Origin: Okeania sp. SIO2B3
GTDB taxonomy: Bacteria; Cyanobacteriota; Cyanobacteriia; Cyanobacteriales; Microcoleaceae
DNA length: 64,000 nucleotides
Direction: 5' to 3'
Assembly (NCBI RefSeq): GCF_010672525.1
Contig: NZ_JAAHGH010000004.1
Span: 351,964 to 415,963 of the forward strand
Shown: positions 50,718 to 60,899 of the stretch, one piece after another
Layout of the letters: each line of letters opens with the position of its first letter
Numbering within the stretch: the first letter of the stretch is position 1
The notes under the pieces: generated by a model
What the model was told of the DNA's origin: nothing
Seen by the model: only the letters and a program-made list of their open reading frames with translations
The model's database searches: none
Program-made: the position numbers and the translations under genes

Positions 50718-51206
50718 GTGATTATTTATGAGGACGCTCAATTTATCTTTGGTCATATTCCTAAAACTGGAGTAACTAGCATAACGCTATCTCTAGAAGA
50801 ACGTTTTGAGGTCTAAAGACATTTTTCTAGGAGAAACTAAATATGGTGATAAGTTACAACAGATTTATGAAAAAAAATTTTTGGATGTGTAAACAGTTGT
50901 TATACCAATTTGATAAATGTTTGTTACAAATGGTAGGGACGTTGCATAAGGGAGTCCGTACGAAAGAAGGAAGAAGGGATAAATTTTGAAAAAAAGGAAA
51001 AAACAATATAAATAACTATCTAAAATGAACTGAACTAGCTATTTTTAAGCATATTTGAGCAATACCTACCTTTTTGTAGTATTCTTTTTTCAAATTGGTA
51101 TTAGAGATAGAAGTCTAAGATTTAGTTGAACAGGAAAAGTGGGATAAGTTTTTCACATTTAGTGTTGTCATAAATCCTTATCCCAAAGTTATTTCTATCT
51201 ACTAAG
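50718..51206 (+). pseudogene. Decayed sulfotransferase, interrupted by a repeat
   Basis: From a GTG at 50718 the frame reads VIIYEDAQFIFGHIPKTGVT then SITLSLEERFEV and stops. FxHIPKTGxTS is the 5'-phosphosulfate-binding motif of PAPS-dependent sulfotransferases. KYGDKLQQIYEKKFLD follows in another frame, and after an inserted repeat (50902-51101) comes KWDKFFTFSVVINPYPKVIS, matching the 3'-phosphate motif (FTFVRNPYDRxxS). Stops and frameshifts make it non-functional. Confidence 0.7.
50902..51101. mobile_element. ATACCAATTT-ended element inside the dead sulfotransferase
   Basis: ATACCAATTT and AAATTGGTAT ends, 200 bp. The left part (TTGATAAATGTTTG) matches 44153-44175, where an IS5-type MITE has landed in the related copy. 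Confidence 0.65.
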
Positions 51207-51659
51207 CAAACCTATAACTAAAAAAAACTAGATTATTTTTTTGAACAGGAATTTTCCACCATTCAGGCTAATAAAAATTAGCTTATATTTCCAGGGTTAT
51301 CAAGTCTCAAATTAAATATTTGAGTGCTAAAGTTAATAGTTAATATTTTCAAAATACTCTTTGGGTAATCAAATAGTCTACTATTAAAGATTATTTAGAT
51401 ACTACTAACTTTTCTGAGTTTATTCGCCATCCTATTCTTTTCTGGTAAAAGATAATTCTTTTTATACTCTATAGGCATGGCTATCAAATCGCGATCGCTA
51501 TTTCCTTATAGTTGATAGGGTCATTAAGTTAGAAAAAATTGGCTCTGCATGGTCAAAATCATGCTAAGGATGAGGAATCAGTTGTAAACTAAGCTCTGAA
51601 AATAAATCGGCTTTTAGAACTGTTAAGTTGATTCCTGAAGACCGTAGCTATATATATTC

Positions 51660-51876
51660 TTCATTAATTGATAATGGATAATGGATAATTGATAATTACC
51701 TCTGGTTAAAACCGTTACGGAATTGAATATAAGGAATATTTTCTTTTCTTGGTCGATTGGATATGGCGCAGGTTTCCTCGCCATCCCTCGACCGCTTTTT
51801 TTCCCCTTAAAAGGGGAGGCTTCAAGGCGCGAATTATTTAATTATTAATTATTAATTATTAATTCTTCGGTAATTC
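51660..51876 (-). mobile_element. Family-A repeat
   Basis: ATTGATAATGGATAATGG, CGACCGCTTTTTTTCCCC, GGGGAGGCTTCAAGG and (AATTATT)n TTCGGTAA. Near-identical to the copy at 61437 in inverse orientation. Confidence 0.8.
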
Positions 51877-51883
51877 AAATTGA

Positions 51884-51920
51884 CACTCTGAGCGTTAAAT
51901 CTCGCGATTATAACGGGAGT
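51884..51920. repeat. Isolated transposon right-end-like hairpin
   Basis: AATTGACACTC...CGTTAAATCTCGCGATTATAACGGG matches 33712-33750 (ATTGACACTC...CGTTAAATC, GATTATAACGGG). It is the same end without coding sequence. Confidence 0.45.
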
Positions 51921-52366
51921 CCTCTTTCAAAATTTATGATAGAATTTGATTTTGCTTATCATCAAAAATTTCTTTAGTCAAATACAGCAGGAAAAAGTGT
52001 TAAGCTTCATAAACTAAAAAAGCTATTTACTGCTGGTGAAATAACCATCTATACAGTTAAAGTTCACGGTGGAATGAGACTTATAAACCCCTAATTTGTG
52101 TGAAGTTAAAATGCTCTGCAAGATTATAGATTAATGTTTATATTATACCAAATCAACCAAACAACGTAAATAGGTAAAAATAAATGAGAATATTCTCAAT
52201 AATCAGCATTTAATTAATTTTTGTAACAATTAAAAAGATTAAAAATTACAAAGATAATTTTGAATAATTATTAGTTTTAGTTATCAAAAATATGGTTGTA
52301 AAAAAACTTAATTTAAAGTGATTGACAAATTGGAGTAGATCGGCAAAAATAAAAAATTGTGATTTA

Positions 52367-52450
52367 GCGGAACTGGCGGAATTGGTAGACGCGCTAGATT
52401 CAGGTTCTAGTGTTCGCAAGGACTTCCGGGTTCAAGTCCCGGGTTCCGCA
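52367..52450 (+). tRNA. tRNA-Leu (anticodon CAG)
   Basis: Acceptor GCGGAAC/GTTCCGC with discriminator A, D-arm GGCGGAATTGGTAGACGC, anticodon stem CTAGA/TCTAG with CAG in loop TTCAGGT, a long variable arm TGTTCGCAAGGACTT, and T arm CCGGG TTCAAGT CCCGG. 84 nt, typical type-II leucine tRNA. ORF 52322-52522 is spurious. Confidence 0.96.
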
Positions 52451-52936
52451 TTATTTAGTGTCGCTACGCGGAAGTTAAAAGTCAGAATTCATAATTCAAA
52501 AGTCAAAAGTATTCATTGGTAAGCCTTTTAGAATTTTGTAACTGGTTAGTTATTTCTGTCATCCTGCACTAGGTATATGTAGCATTTGTTGATTAGTTAT
52601 CAAAATTTCATGGGTAGGAAAATCACAATATTCTGCTCGTGTTTCACCGTAAGCATTCAGCAGTCAGCTAGCCTCCTATGGTCGGAACTGCGTTATCAGC
52701 TTTATTACCTTTAGTGAACAATTTAAGCTCGTTGTTCTTGTGCTTCAATTATTTGTTTAAAATTGTAGTAAAAGTTAAGCAAATACTTGGTTAACTCATT
52801 AAAAAATTGTTTGCGCAGCATGACAAACGAAAGAGCTGACCGCTAATAGCTGTTTGCGCAGCATTCCGCAGGAAATGCTTACGTTTCACCCCTCAAATAA
52901 AATAAGTAATACTAGATAAAAAATAAATTATAAGTA
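52451..52936. other. Intergenic with a GTAAGC-type MITE
   Basis: AGTTAAAAGTCAGAATTC-type short repeats after the tRNA, then the MITE at 52649-52882. No gene. Confidence 0.5.
52649..52882. mobile_element. GTAAGC-ended MITE (IS66-like) with 8-bp TSD GTTTCACC
   Basis: Begins GTAAGCATTCAGCAGTC, ends GCATTCCGCAGGAAATGCTTAC. GTTTCACC lies immediately on both sides (52641-52648, 52883-52890). Confidence 0.92.
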
Positions 52937-53722
52937 GTGCTGACCAGTGTACAAAATCCTTTAGTAAAGGAAATTCGTAAACTTCATCAATCTAAAGGAA
53001 GAAAGGAACAACAGTTATTTTTATTAGAGGGAACTCATATCCTAGAAGAAGCTTGCCATAAAAGTTATCCTCTTTTAACTGTATGTTGTACGCCTGAATG
53101 GCAAGAAAGAAATCAATCTTTGTGGGAATTATTATCTCAAAAAGCTCAAAGGATAGAATTAGTAAGTGAAAGAGTTTTGAAATCTCTTACTACTACAGTT
53201 AATCCTGATGGAATAATAGCTATAGCACCACAAAAGTCAACAAATTCTGTCAAAATTGCTAGTTTGGGAATTGCTTTGGACAAACTGCAAGATCCTGGTA
53301 ACTTTGGTACTATCATCAGGACAGCTACAGCAACAGATGTAGATGGTTTGTGGTTAAGTGCAGATAGTGTGGACTTATATCATCCTAAAGTAGTTAGAGC
53401 TTCAGCAGGGGTATGGTTTAAGTTGCCTATGGCTATTTCTGAAAATTTAAAGGCTGAGGTATTAAAGTTACAAAATCAAGGTTTGCAAGTTGTAGCAACA
53501 GTACCAAACTCAACTATAAATTATTGGCAAATTGACTTACGAAAACCTACACTAATAATCTTAGGAAATGAGGGGTCTGGTATTTCACAAGATTTACTTG
53601 AGTTGGCTGATTATTCTGTTAAGATTCCTTTGGGTCATGAAGTAGAATCTTTGAACGTTGCTGTCTGTACAGCGGTAATTTTGTATGAAGTTCAACGTCA
53701 ACGTCAATCTCAATCAAATTAA
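52937..53722 (+). CDS. TrmH/SpoU-family RNA 2'-O-methyltransferase
   Basis: SAM-dependent ribose methyltransferase of the SPOUT (knotted) class acting on rRNA or tRNA. 261 residues. An N-terminal substrate-binding domain (LTSVQNPLVKEIRKLHQSKGRKEQQLFLLEG) typical of the RlmB/TsnR subgroup is followed by motif 1 LDKLQDPGNFGTIIRTA, motif 2 LGNEGSGIS and motif 3 IPLGHEVESLNVAVCTAVILYE, which form the trefoil knot. The start is a GTG. The order tRNA-Leu, SpoU-type methylase, lpdA, trpC is, as I remember it, also seen in other cyanobacteria. The target nucleotide is not predictable. Confidence 0.93.
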   Translation: MLTSVQNPLVKEIRKLHQSKGRKEQQLFLLEGTHILEEACHKSYPLLTVCCTPEWQERNQSLWELLSQKAQRIELVSERVLKSLTTTVNPDGIIAIAPQKSTNSVKIASLGIALDKLQDPGNFGTIIRTATATDVDGLWLSADSVDLYHPKVVRASAGVWFKLPMAISENLKAEVLKLQNQGLQVVATVPNSTINYWQIDLRKPTLIILGNEGSGISQDLLELADYSVKIPLGHEVESLNVAVCTAVILYEVQRQRQSQSN

Positions 53723-53863
53723 TTAAATTATGCACCTATCCCAATAATAAGATTTTTGCTAAAAAACCTAAATATTTTGATAGTTAAAAACGAAAAATTA
53801 AGCTTTTAAAACACATTTAACTTGAAAAAATAAGCAAGTGAAAAATAGTGGGATGTTATTGTA

Positions 53864-54103
53864 TTATTCTGAATCAGGTTCCGATAATGGTTGGCTTTGA
53901 TCATTTGTCTCCATATATTTGTCTATATCGGCGATCGCTTCCTCTAACTCTGATAAACTCAATTTTTGATTGGACTCTTCAGTATCTGGAAGATCAGAAT
54001 TAGACTCTTCATGGTTGGGTTCCTGAAGAGAGCTATCCAATTGTTTCTCAAAGCTCTCAATAAATGTTTTTGCAGCCTGACTACGAATATCTTTTTTATC
54101 CAT
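53864..54103 (-). CDS. Small acidic hypothetical protein
   Basis: Protein of 79 residues starting MDKKDIRSQAAKTFIESFEKQL, with an acidic, serine-rich disordered middle (EESNSDLPDTEESNQ) and a helical LSLSELEEAIADIDKYME near the end. The N-terminal helix followed by LEEAxxDIDxY resembles a short conserved cyanobacterial protein of unknown function. No membrane segment. It is convergent with the methyltransferase gene. The overlapping plus ORF (53966-54157) is a shadow. No functional claim can be made. Confidence 0.7.
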   Translation of the reverse strand: MDKKDIRSQAAKTFIESFEKQLDSSLQEPNHEESNSDLPDTEESNQKLSLSELEEAIADIDKYMETNDQSQPLSEPDSE

Positions 54104-54660
54104 ATTAATTTTTGTCCTTGTTATATTCTAGTTAATCGTTCAACTTATTTTTTATAAATTATCGGGACACAGACAATAGGAGTCTAGATACTTTATTTCT
54201 AGTATATTCCCAGAGCAAAAGTTAAATCTGCTCTATGTTATTAATTCATAGCTAATATTTTGATAATTTGGAGCTTTTGACAAATTAATTTTTTTTATAT
54301 CGATCTAGAACCATTAGATTATTAACTTTGACGATATTTGTTGAGCTTTTCAATTTAATATCATTTGCTCTAAAATTAATGAAAATTTCAAGTTATTTTT
54401 AGCGATATAGCGATATATTATCAAGATGTATTTAAGTTGAGTTTCTATAAATCCTTTTTAATCAAAGAAAATCATAAGTACTAATATAATAAATTGACAC
54501 TCTCAGTTCTGAATATGCTGAGATGATCTAGGCTAAACCTAGAAGGAATAGTCAAATATTCCTCAAGAAACTCAAGACAACTATCGTCACTGATGCTGCA
54601 ATTGTGCTTACTTTTATGTTTGCTTAAAGCTTTCAAAATCGATCACTAAACAAAAAAAAG

Positions 54661-54772
54661 GCCTTGCTGAATCAAGGTATGAAAATAAAAATTGAACAAT
54701 CTCAAATATTTGTTATTCAATAGTTTAGCAACTACTTAAAAATACAAATCATACCCACGCATCAGCAACGCC
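54661..54772. mobile_element. GGCGTTGCTGA-ended small element, copy 2
   Basis: GCCTTGCTGAATCAAGGTAT and ATACCCACGCATCAGCAACG ends, matching 1558-1708. Interior AT-rich. Confidence 0.6.
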
Positions 54773-54877
54773 CAAAAAAACAGTACGCTCCATATTCTGC
54801 ATTACTTGCTCTTTACTGTCATAATGCCGTCAGAATAACTGACCGTTGTTCTGACAGAACCGCTATTTCTCCGTATT

Positions 54878-55003
54878 AAGTAGAACATTGTAAATTTTGG
54901 GCGCTATGTATCAAATTGTAAATTAGCTCAAAAGTTTATATTCAATGGTTTTAGGGTTTTTTTGATTAAATATGCAACGTCTTTTTTTTAGCCTGCTCTA
55001 CTT
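54878..55003 (+). mobile_element. AAGTAGARCA-ended MITE, copy 2
   Basis: AAGTAGAACA / TGCTCTACTT ends, 126 bp. Same element as 43540-43664 in opposite orientation. Confidence 0.75.
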
Positions 55004-55507
55004 AGGATGCTTCAAAACGTAGATAGTTATTCCTACTAACTCATCTATTTTAACATCAATCAATGTGCTTAAAACCACTTGAGTCGATTTCCTCTCAAAC
55101 TTAAAAAGACTGAGCTACCCGCATTCCGCACGTTTGTTGTGAATATTGATAGATTCTAAGTATTTTGTCTGAATTATGAGATTAGTTTTTTTCAATTCTT
55201 TGTATCATAAACATAAAAATTTGATTTGTTTGCAACAGAACAGATAAGTGAAGTAATGTATGTATGCAAGGCTAGCTTATGCACACCGGAGTTAAGAGTT
55301 TTCCAATATGGATTATGTACTTAATTTTCTTGCTCCTTCTCCTTTAAACTTAAATTATGACAGTTTATTTTGGTCAAGAATTAGGTTAATATTCTAATCT
55401 AGAACAAATAATTTCAAACAAAGCCCAAATAAAATATTTAGCTACGTCTCTAAAATCTCAAATATTATAGTTTTTGCAAACATACAAACAGGTTTTAAAA
55501 ACAACAG

Positions 55508-56938
55508 ATGACTCAAAAATTTGATTACGACTTAATAATTATCGGTGCAGGTGTTGGTGGACATGGTGCAGCATTACATGCCACAAGTTGTGGCCTAAAA
55601 ACAGCTATTGTAGAAGCAGCGGAAATGGGTGGGACTTGTGTTAACCGAGGTTGTATACCATCGAAGGCGCTTCTGGCAGCATCTGGTAAAGTTCGAGAGT
55701 TACGGGATACTCACCACTTAAAAACTCTGGGTATTCAATTAGATAATGTAGCTTACGACCGACAAGCGATCGCTTCTCATGCTAGTAAAATTGTTGACAA
55801 AATTAGAGGTGACATGACCAACAGTCTGAAACGTCTAGGCATAGATTTGATTAAAGGCTGGGGGCAAATGGCAGGTCAACAAAAAGTTATGGTCAAGACA
55901 GATAAGGGAGAAGAATACTTTACTGGTAAAGATATTATACTTGCCCCTGGCTCTATTCCATTTGTTCCTCCTGGAATAGAGTTAGATGGTAAAACAGTTT
56001 TTACCAGTGATGATGCTTTGAAATTAGACTGGTTGCCACCCTGGGTAGCAATTGTTGGTAGTGGTTATATTGGACTGGAGTTTTCTGATATCTATACCGC
56101 TCTTGGATCTGAAATTACTATGATTGAGGCATTAGACCAATTAATGCCCACTTTCGATTCAGATATAGCAAAAATTGCAAAAAGAGTTCTAATTGAATCA
56201 AGAGATATTGAAACTAAAGTGGGTAAGTTGGCGATGAAGGTAACTCCTGGATCTCCAGTAATTATCGAACTAGCTGATGCTAAAACTAAGGAAGTAGAAG
56301 AGGTTCTGGAAGTAGATGCTTGTTTAGTTGCTACAGGTCGCATTCCCTATACAAAAAATTTGGGACTAGATTATGTCGGTGTAGAGACTGACCGCCGGGG
56401 TTTTATTCCGGTGAACGATAAAATGGCTGTTTTGTCAAGTGGTGAACCAGTACCTAATTTATGGGCGATCGGTGATGCGACTGGAAAAATGATGTTAGCC
56501 CATACAGCTTCAGCTCAAGGTATAACAGTGGTAGAAAATATTTGTGGTCGTAATAGGGATGTAGATTATCTTAGTATTCCGGCTGCTGCTTTTACTCATC
56601 CAGAAATTAGCTATGTTGGTATGACTGAAACAGCAGCTAAAGATTTAGGAGCAGAGCAAGGATTTGAAGTGGCCAGTGTAAAAACTTATTTTAAGGGTAA
56701 TTCAAAAGCAATTGCTGAAGGAGAAACAGATGGCATTGCTAAGGTAATTTATCGTCAAGATACAGGAGAATTATTAGGAGTACATATTATTGGCCTGCAT
56801 GCGTCGGACTTAATTCAAGAAGCAGCAAATGCTATGGCTCAAAAGCAATCTGTTAATCAGTTATCTTTTAATGTACATACTCATCCTACTTTGTCAGAAG
56901 TTTTGGATGAGGCATTTAAACGAGCAACTGTTAGTTAG
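55508..56938 (+). CDS. lpdA: Dihydrolipoyl dehydrogenase (E3)
   Basis: FAD flavoenzyme reoxidising lipoyl groups of pyruvate dehydrogenase and the glycine cleavage system. 476 residues. N-terminal FAD motif [17 protein letters not shown], redox disulfide [13 protein letters not shown] (C44, C49), NAD motif [14 protein letters not shown], second FAD segment [15 protein letters not shown], and the C-terminal HTHPTLSE base pair of the dimer interface. The CVNRGC spacing and plastid-like N-terminus match the cyanobacterial/chloroplast form. ATG start at 55508, with no strong Shine-Dalgarno. Located between the SpoU methylase and trpC. Confidence 0.97.
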   Translation: MTQKFDYDLIIIGAGVGGHGAALHATSCGLKTAIVEAAEMGGTCVNRGCIPSKALLAASGKVRELRDTHHLKTLGIQLDNVAYDRQAIASHASKIVDKIRGDMTNSLKRLGIDLIKGWGQMAGQQKVMVKTDKGEEYFTGKDIILAPGSIPFVPPGIELDGKTVFTSDDALKLDWLPPWVAIVGSGYIGLEFSDIYTALGSEITMIEALDQLMPTFDSDIAKIAKRVLIESRDIETKVGKLAMKVTPGSPVIIELADAKTKEVEEVLEVDACLVATGRIPYTKNLGLDYVGVETDRRGFIPVNDKMAVLSSGEPVPNLWAIGDATGKMMLAHTASAQGITVVENICGRNRDVDYLSIPAAAFTHPEISYVGMTETAAKDLGAEQGFEVASVKTYFKGNSKAIAEGETDGIAKVIYRQDTGELLGVHIIGLHASDLIQEAANAMAQKQSVNQLSFNVHTHPTLSEVLDEAFKRATVS

Positions 56939-56995
56939 GTTTGCTGATTCCCAAATTGATGTGACAATAAAAGCAAACACTAAATTAAACCAGAT

Positions 56996-57565
56996 ATGCG
57001 AACCGCTTACCAGTACAAGCTATTGCCCAACAAAGAACAAGCCACAGTAATAGAGTTGTGGCTGGAATTTTTACGTCGGCAGTACAATTATAGGCTGTAT
57101 GAGCGGTTTTCATGGTGGGAAGAAAACCGCTGTCCGGTTGATGCTTGCCCAATGGTTATGCCAATTACTCAACTAAGAGATAATCCAGATTATTACTCTC
57201 AGAAAAAAGATTTAGTCAATACCAAAGATATAGTTCTTCTGAATAAGACTGGAACACTTTTTCAGCTGAAACTCCTTCAAGGTAAGAAACCCTTGTCTCA
57301 ATCTTAACTGGAATGACTATAAGTTTCCTGAGTACAAGCTGATTCATTCTCAGGTATTACAAGACTACACAAAACGGGTAAAACTTGCTTTTGATAGATG
57401 GTTTATAGTAATAGACAGCGACTTGAATGCTGCGATAAATATCAAAAATAGGGCGGTAGGGCATTCCGTTATTAGAGCTTCGTGGAGCCCGACGGGATAC
57501 CGGGGCTACGAAACGAGAAGCCCACACTATAGCGTCAGCGAACGTATGGGAGATGTCACTATTCA
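56996..57565 (+). pseudogene. Internally deleted TnpB (IS605 OrfB-type) with conserved 3' end
   Basis: MRTAYQYKLLPNKEQATVIE is the standard TnpB N-terminus (tracked ORF to 57307). After a stop, YKLIHSQVLQDYTKRVKLAF gives the next conserved block, then DSDLNAAINIKNRAVGHSVI, the third RuvC motif region (normally DRDxNAAxNI). RuvC I/II and the zinc finger are missing. The 3' segment CCCGACGGGATACCGGGGCT through ACGAGAAGCCCACACTATAG is shared with 63620-63690 and probably corresponds to the right end encoding the guide (omega) RNA scaffold. Confidence 0.75.
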
Positions 57566-57832
57566 GTCATCATTTTTTTTGTTTCTCAGAATTTAATTTT
57601 GCTTTGAAAGTTAGTAACTGTAACTTCAGCAAATTAAGAAATGCTATACTAACAAATCTTGAAAATTTGAAGACTACAAAAAGAGTCATTAAAAGATAGG
57701 GTAGTCCTAAAGATGTAAGGATATTGATTAGTATATTCCTTGAATTTTCAGGAATTAAGCTTCAAAAATTATCTTTTATTTTGCGGGTTTAATACTCCAC
57801 TGTCAACGAAGGGTTAATTTATTGTCACGCTT

Positions 57833-58022
57833 GTAAGCATTCAGCCGTCAGCTATCAGCTATCAGCTATGAGTTATTAACTCATTATCTTGGAAGAAGGA
57901 ATTAGTTGTCAAGGAGAATTAAAAGTTCTGTTAGCTCCGCATTCCGCAGGAAATGAAATATTTATGTCCGCTAACCTTAGTATTTGCTTGATTCTTGAAA
58001 AAGCTGATAGCTGAATGCTTAC
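57833..58022. mobile_element. GTAAGC-ended MITE (IS66-like) with 8-bp TSD TCACGCTT
   Basis: GTAAGCATTCAGC / GCTGAATGCTTAC ends (190 bp). TCACGCTT is at 57825-57832 and 58023-58030. Confidence 0.92.
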
Positions 58023-58386
58023 TCACGCTTAGAAAAATTGTATCCTTTGAGATATCGTAAATTTTGCTAGAATTAGTTAAGGACTGGTGTAAAAATAACC
58101 TGAACAGTTTTTTTGATGGAAGCTATATTTCACGATTTATCCTAGATAAAATTTGTACAACTTATTTTTACATGGCTCCTAACCAAAAATATAGAGTTGT
58201 AAGTATTCTCTGATGACAAAGAATTAGCCCTACACCGTCAACGAGGGTGCTTAAAATTGTTTGAGCTGATAAGACAGGAAGTGGCAAGTCGTTGACTATC
58301 CATAAGCAATTAGACCTTCTGCCTTCTGCCTTCTTCAATACTTATTTAACACTACCAAAACTAGGAAATTATCAAGACAAAATATA
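58023..58386. other. trpC leader
   Basis: AT-rich DNA with GCCTTCT-type heptamers near 58320. No gene. The start of trpC is at its end. Confidence 0.4.
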
Positions 58387-59283
58387 ATGCAAATTCGTCG
58401 CCGACCGCCAACTTCAGCAGTAGAAATGGGTAGTTTACGTTATGAAGTTGCTTTGCCAAATTCAAAACCTCAAAATATTCTGGAAGAAATTGTTTGGTAT
58501 AAAGAAAAAGAGGTAGATTATCTGCGGGATAAACAACCATTAGTTGAGTTAAAAAAGAAAATTAACTCAATGTCTGCTCCTCTGGATTTTTTAGCTACCT
58601 TATCAACAGGAAAAACTCAACCTGCTGTAATTGCTGAAGTTAAAAAAGCTTCTCCTAGTAAAGGGATAATTAGAGAAGATTTTGAACCAGTTGCCATAGC
58701 TAAAGCATATCAACAAAATGGTGCAACTTGTATTTCAGTCTTGACAGATAAAAAATTCTTTCAAGGTAGCTTTGAATATTTATCAAATATTAGGAAAAAT
58801 GTTGACTTACCACTACTGTGTAAAGATTTCCTGATTTATCCATATCAAATATATCTTGCTCGTTTATATGGAGCTGATGCTGTACTACTAATTGCAGCAA
58901 TTTTATCAGACCAAGATTTAAAGTATTTTATCAAGATAGTTAATGCTTTAGGAATGACTGCTTTAGTTGAGGTTCATAGTTTAACAGAGTTAGACCGGGT
59001 ATTGACAATAGAAGGAGTTAAGTTGGTAGGTATAAATAATCGCAATTTAGCAGATTTTTCAGTAGATTTACAAACAACTTGTAAATTAATGGAAGCTAGG
59101 AATAAAGAGTTACAAAAACTTGGAATTTTAGTAGTAAGTGAATCAGGGATACATGGATATCAAGATGTAAACGTTGTTAAAAATTCTGGTGTGGGTGCTG
59201 TTTTAATAGGTGAGTCTCTGATGAAAAAAGCAGACCCAGGTGCAGCACTGCTACAGTTATTTACAGATAAACAAGTTAACTAA
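58387..59283 (+). CDS. trpC: Indole-3-glycerol-phosphate synthase
   Basis: Ring closure of CdRP to indole-3-glycerol phosphate in tryptophan synthesis. 298 residues. After a ~40-residue cyanobacterial N-terminal extension ([20 protein letters not shown]), the TIM barrel shows [71 protein letters not shown] and [13 protein letters not shown], i.e. all conserved phosphate-binding and catalytic Lys/Glu segments. The ATG at 58387 matches the conserved extension. It stands alone, as Trp genes are scattered in cyanobacteria. Confidence 0.97.
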   Translation: MQIRRRPPTSAVEMGSLRYEVALPNSKPQNILEEIVWYKEKEVDYLRDKQPLVELKKKINSMSAPLDFLATLSTGKTQPAVIAEVKKASPSKGIIREDFEPVAIAKAYQQNGATCISVLTDKKFFQGSFEYLSNIRKNVDLPLLCKDFLIYPYQIYLARLYGADAVLLIAAILSDQDLKYFIKIVNALGMTALVEVHSLTELDRVLTIEGVKLVGINNRNLADFSVDLQTTCKLMEARNKELQKLGILVVSESGIHGYQDVNVVKNSGVGAVLIGESLMKKADPGAALLQLFTDKQVN

Positions 59284-59380
59284 AACTGGTAAAGATATAG
59301 GGTTTTAGATTTAGATTATATCTTGACAATTTTTCAGATAAAAACTGTAGATGATAGAGTTATCAAAAAAATTACTGAAT

Positions 59381-59640
59381 AATTAGGGTTTGTTGAAAAA
59401 GTCTTTTAGTAGGGGTAGGAGACAACCCACCCCTCGCCCCTCCCCCTCCCAGGAGGGGAGGAATGGGAATGAGCAAGGAGGTAGTAACAATTGTAAGAAT
59501 GATTTTTCTACCCAACTATGCGCCTAAAATACGCTCCTTTTTGAGCGTTTTAGAAGTGATACCAGGCACTTTTTTAGATTCCAAAAAGGCACTTGTCTTT
59601 ATATATCAATGCTTTTAGATTTAATCAGCAAGTCCTAATT
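59381..59640. mobile_element. AATTAGGG...CCCTAATT-type element, copy flanking DUF5340 (left)
   Basis: AATTAGGGTTTGTTGAAAAA / TAATCAGCAAGTCCTAATT ends. The interior (GCGCCTAAAATACGCTCC, AAAAAGGCACTTGTC) is the reverse complement of 60900-61163. Confidence 0.85.
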
Positions 59641-60496
59641 AAATTTTCAACCCTCTCCTGGAAACTTGAAAGGAGGAAAAAATCTTTTTAGCCAGTCCTC
59701 TTGTTTTAAAAAGGGTTTCCTGACGGAATGCTCCGCAAACAGCAATTCAGTATTCAGCAAGTGATTTATACTTAAACCGAGAGAAATGCAATTTCAAAAA
59801 GGATTTATATTCGCTTTATCTAGCGAAGTTGGTATTAAGATGAAAATCAAATCTTATTTGCTTAAACCACATAAACTATATATAGCTGTCCTAAATAAGT
59901 TTTGAACAAATGTTAGTTATCTAAATACTGATGGTTACTTCTCTTGATATCTAACTAATGTTCATATTCCATCTAGAATGGCTATAGTGATTTATGTTCA
60001 TATTAATTATCTTTTCTCTTATAGCCCACATTCGGAACTTCAATTTGTCTCATTAAAAGTAGTATATAAATCCGTAGTTTGGTAGGTATTTATACTATGC
60101 AAATCATCTCAATTACTTTTTTCGTCGATCAAATTCCGAGTCAAAAATTTACGCATAAATACTTGCTCTGATGATTACTCAATCACGGCAGCTATGATTT
60201 TCTTCTAAAATTCTGTCTCTTGTCTTCCCCTCCTGGGAGGGGGAGGGGCGAGGGGTGGGTTGTCTCCTGACTCCTAATTCTATACTACATTTTGTGGTGC
60301 GGAATGTGGGTTATAGGTTTAATACCCTAGCTTTACCCTCAATGTCCACAATTATTTGGGGTTTTAATCTCCATAAATTGTTCCTTGTTCCTTGTTCAAG
60401 AATAATTAGTAGTACAACAGCTCTCTGATTTCTATTTGTTGTTGAAATTATTGCATAGCATAATTAACCAATCTGTAAACCGTTATAAATAAAACT
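59641..60496. other. Region between inverted elements, before the DUF5340-like gene
   Basis: A partial family-A piece (CTTTTTAGCCAGTCCTC), a TTTCCTGACGGAATGCTCCG short repeat at ~59708, unique AT-rich sequence and a CCTCCTGGGAGGGG block. No ORF. Confidence 0.45.
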
Positions 60497-60727
60497 ATGG
60501 AAGCAATACCAGTTCCCTCCCGTATTCATTATGAACTGCTACTTCAGTTATTAGAAAAAAAGACGATTTTAGCAGTAGACTATAATACAAAACAGCACGA
60601 AAAAGCACGGGAACTTATTGTAACTGTGAGAAAAGCTTTAGCACTACAAAAACAATTTGAAGAAAGTTGCAAGCAAGCAAATTTACCAATTGAATATCAA
60701 TGGTCTCTCAATGAAACAGAAAAATAA
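60497..60727 (+). CDS. Small DUF5340-like protein
   Basis: Protein of 76 residues: MEAIPVPSRIHYELLLQLLEKKTILAV, then a helical ARELIVTVRKALALQKQFEESC and YQWSLNETEK. The IPxPSxxHYELLLQLLE start and xQWSLN end resemble the short cyanobacterial DUF5340 family as I remember it. Function is unknown. There is no membrane segment. The gene lies between two inverted AATTAGGG-family elements, and a decayed fragment follows it directly. Confidence 0.68.
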   Translation: MEAIPVPSRIHYELLLQLLEKKTILAVDYNTKQHEKARELIVTVRKALALQKQFEESCKQANLPIEYQWSLNETEK

Positions 60728-60851
60728 ATATTAAGTGCATTAGAACAAGCAAAAAAAAGGTATTTCTGAATTTGATAATACTCAAAAATTAATATCTAAG
60801 ACTTTTGAAAATCCAAAGGTAGAATTGGCAATTAATAACTTCACTAAATAA
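60728..60851 (+). pseudogene. Short remnant after the DUF5340-like gene
   Basis: Two adjoining frames read LSALEQAKK and, after a run of eight A, GISEFDNTQKLISKTFENPK then VELAINNFTK and a stop. This looks like a frameshifted end of a small gene. The family is unknown, and chance is not excluded. Confidence 0.3.
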
Positions 60852-60899
60852 GACCTAGAATAAAACTAACAATAGATAATTAATTAACAATCATTCATT

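Larger units (their letters stand above)
51207..52366. other. Gene-free region up to tRNA-Leu
   Basis: First ~450 bp may contain further remnants of the sulfotransferase, without a readable frame. A family-A element follows (51660-51876), then a lone structured transposon end (51884-51920), then AT-rich DNA. Confidence 0.45.
54104..55507. other. 1.4-kb gene-free region
   Basis: Unique AT-rich DNA plus an ATTGACACTCTCAG end at ~54493 similar to the 51884 hairpin, and the two elements annotated separately. No ORF is supported. Confidence 0.5.
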
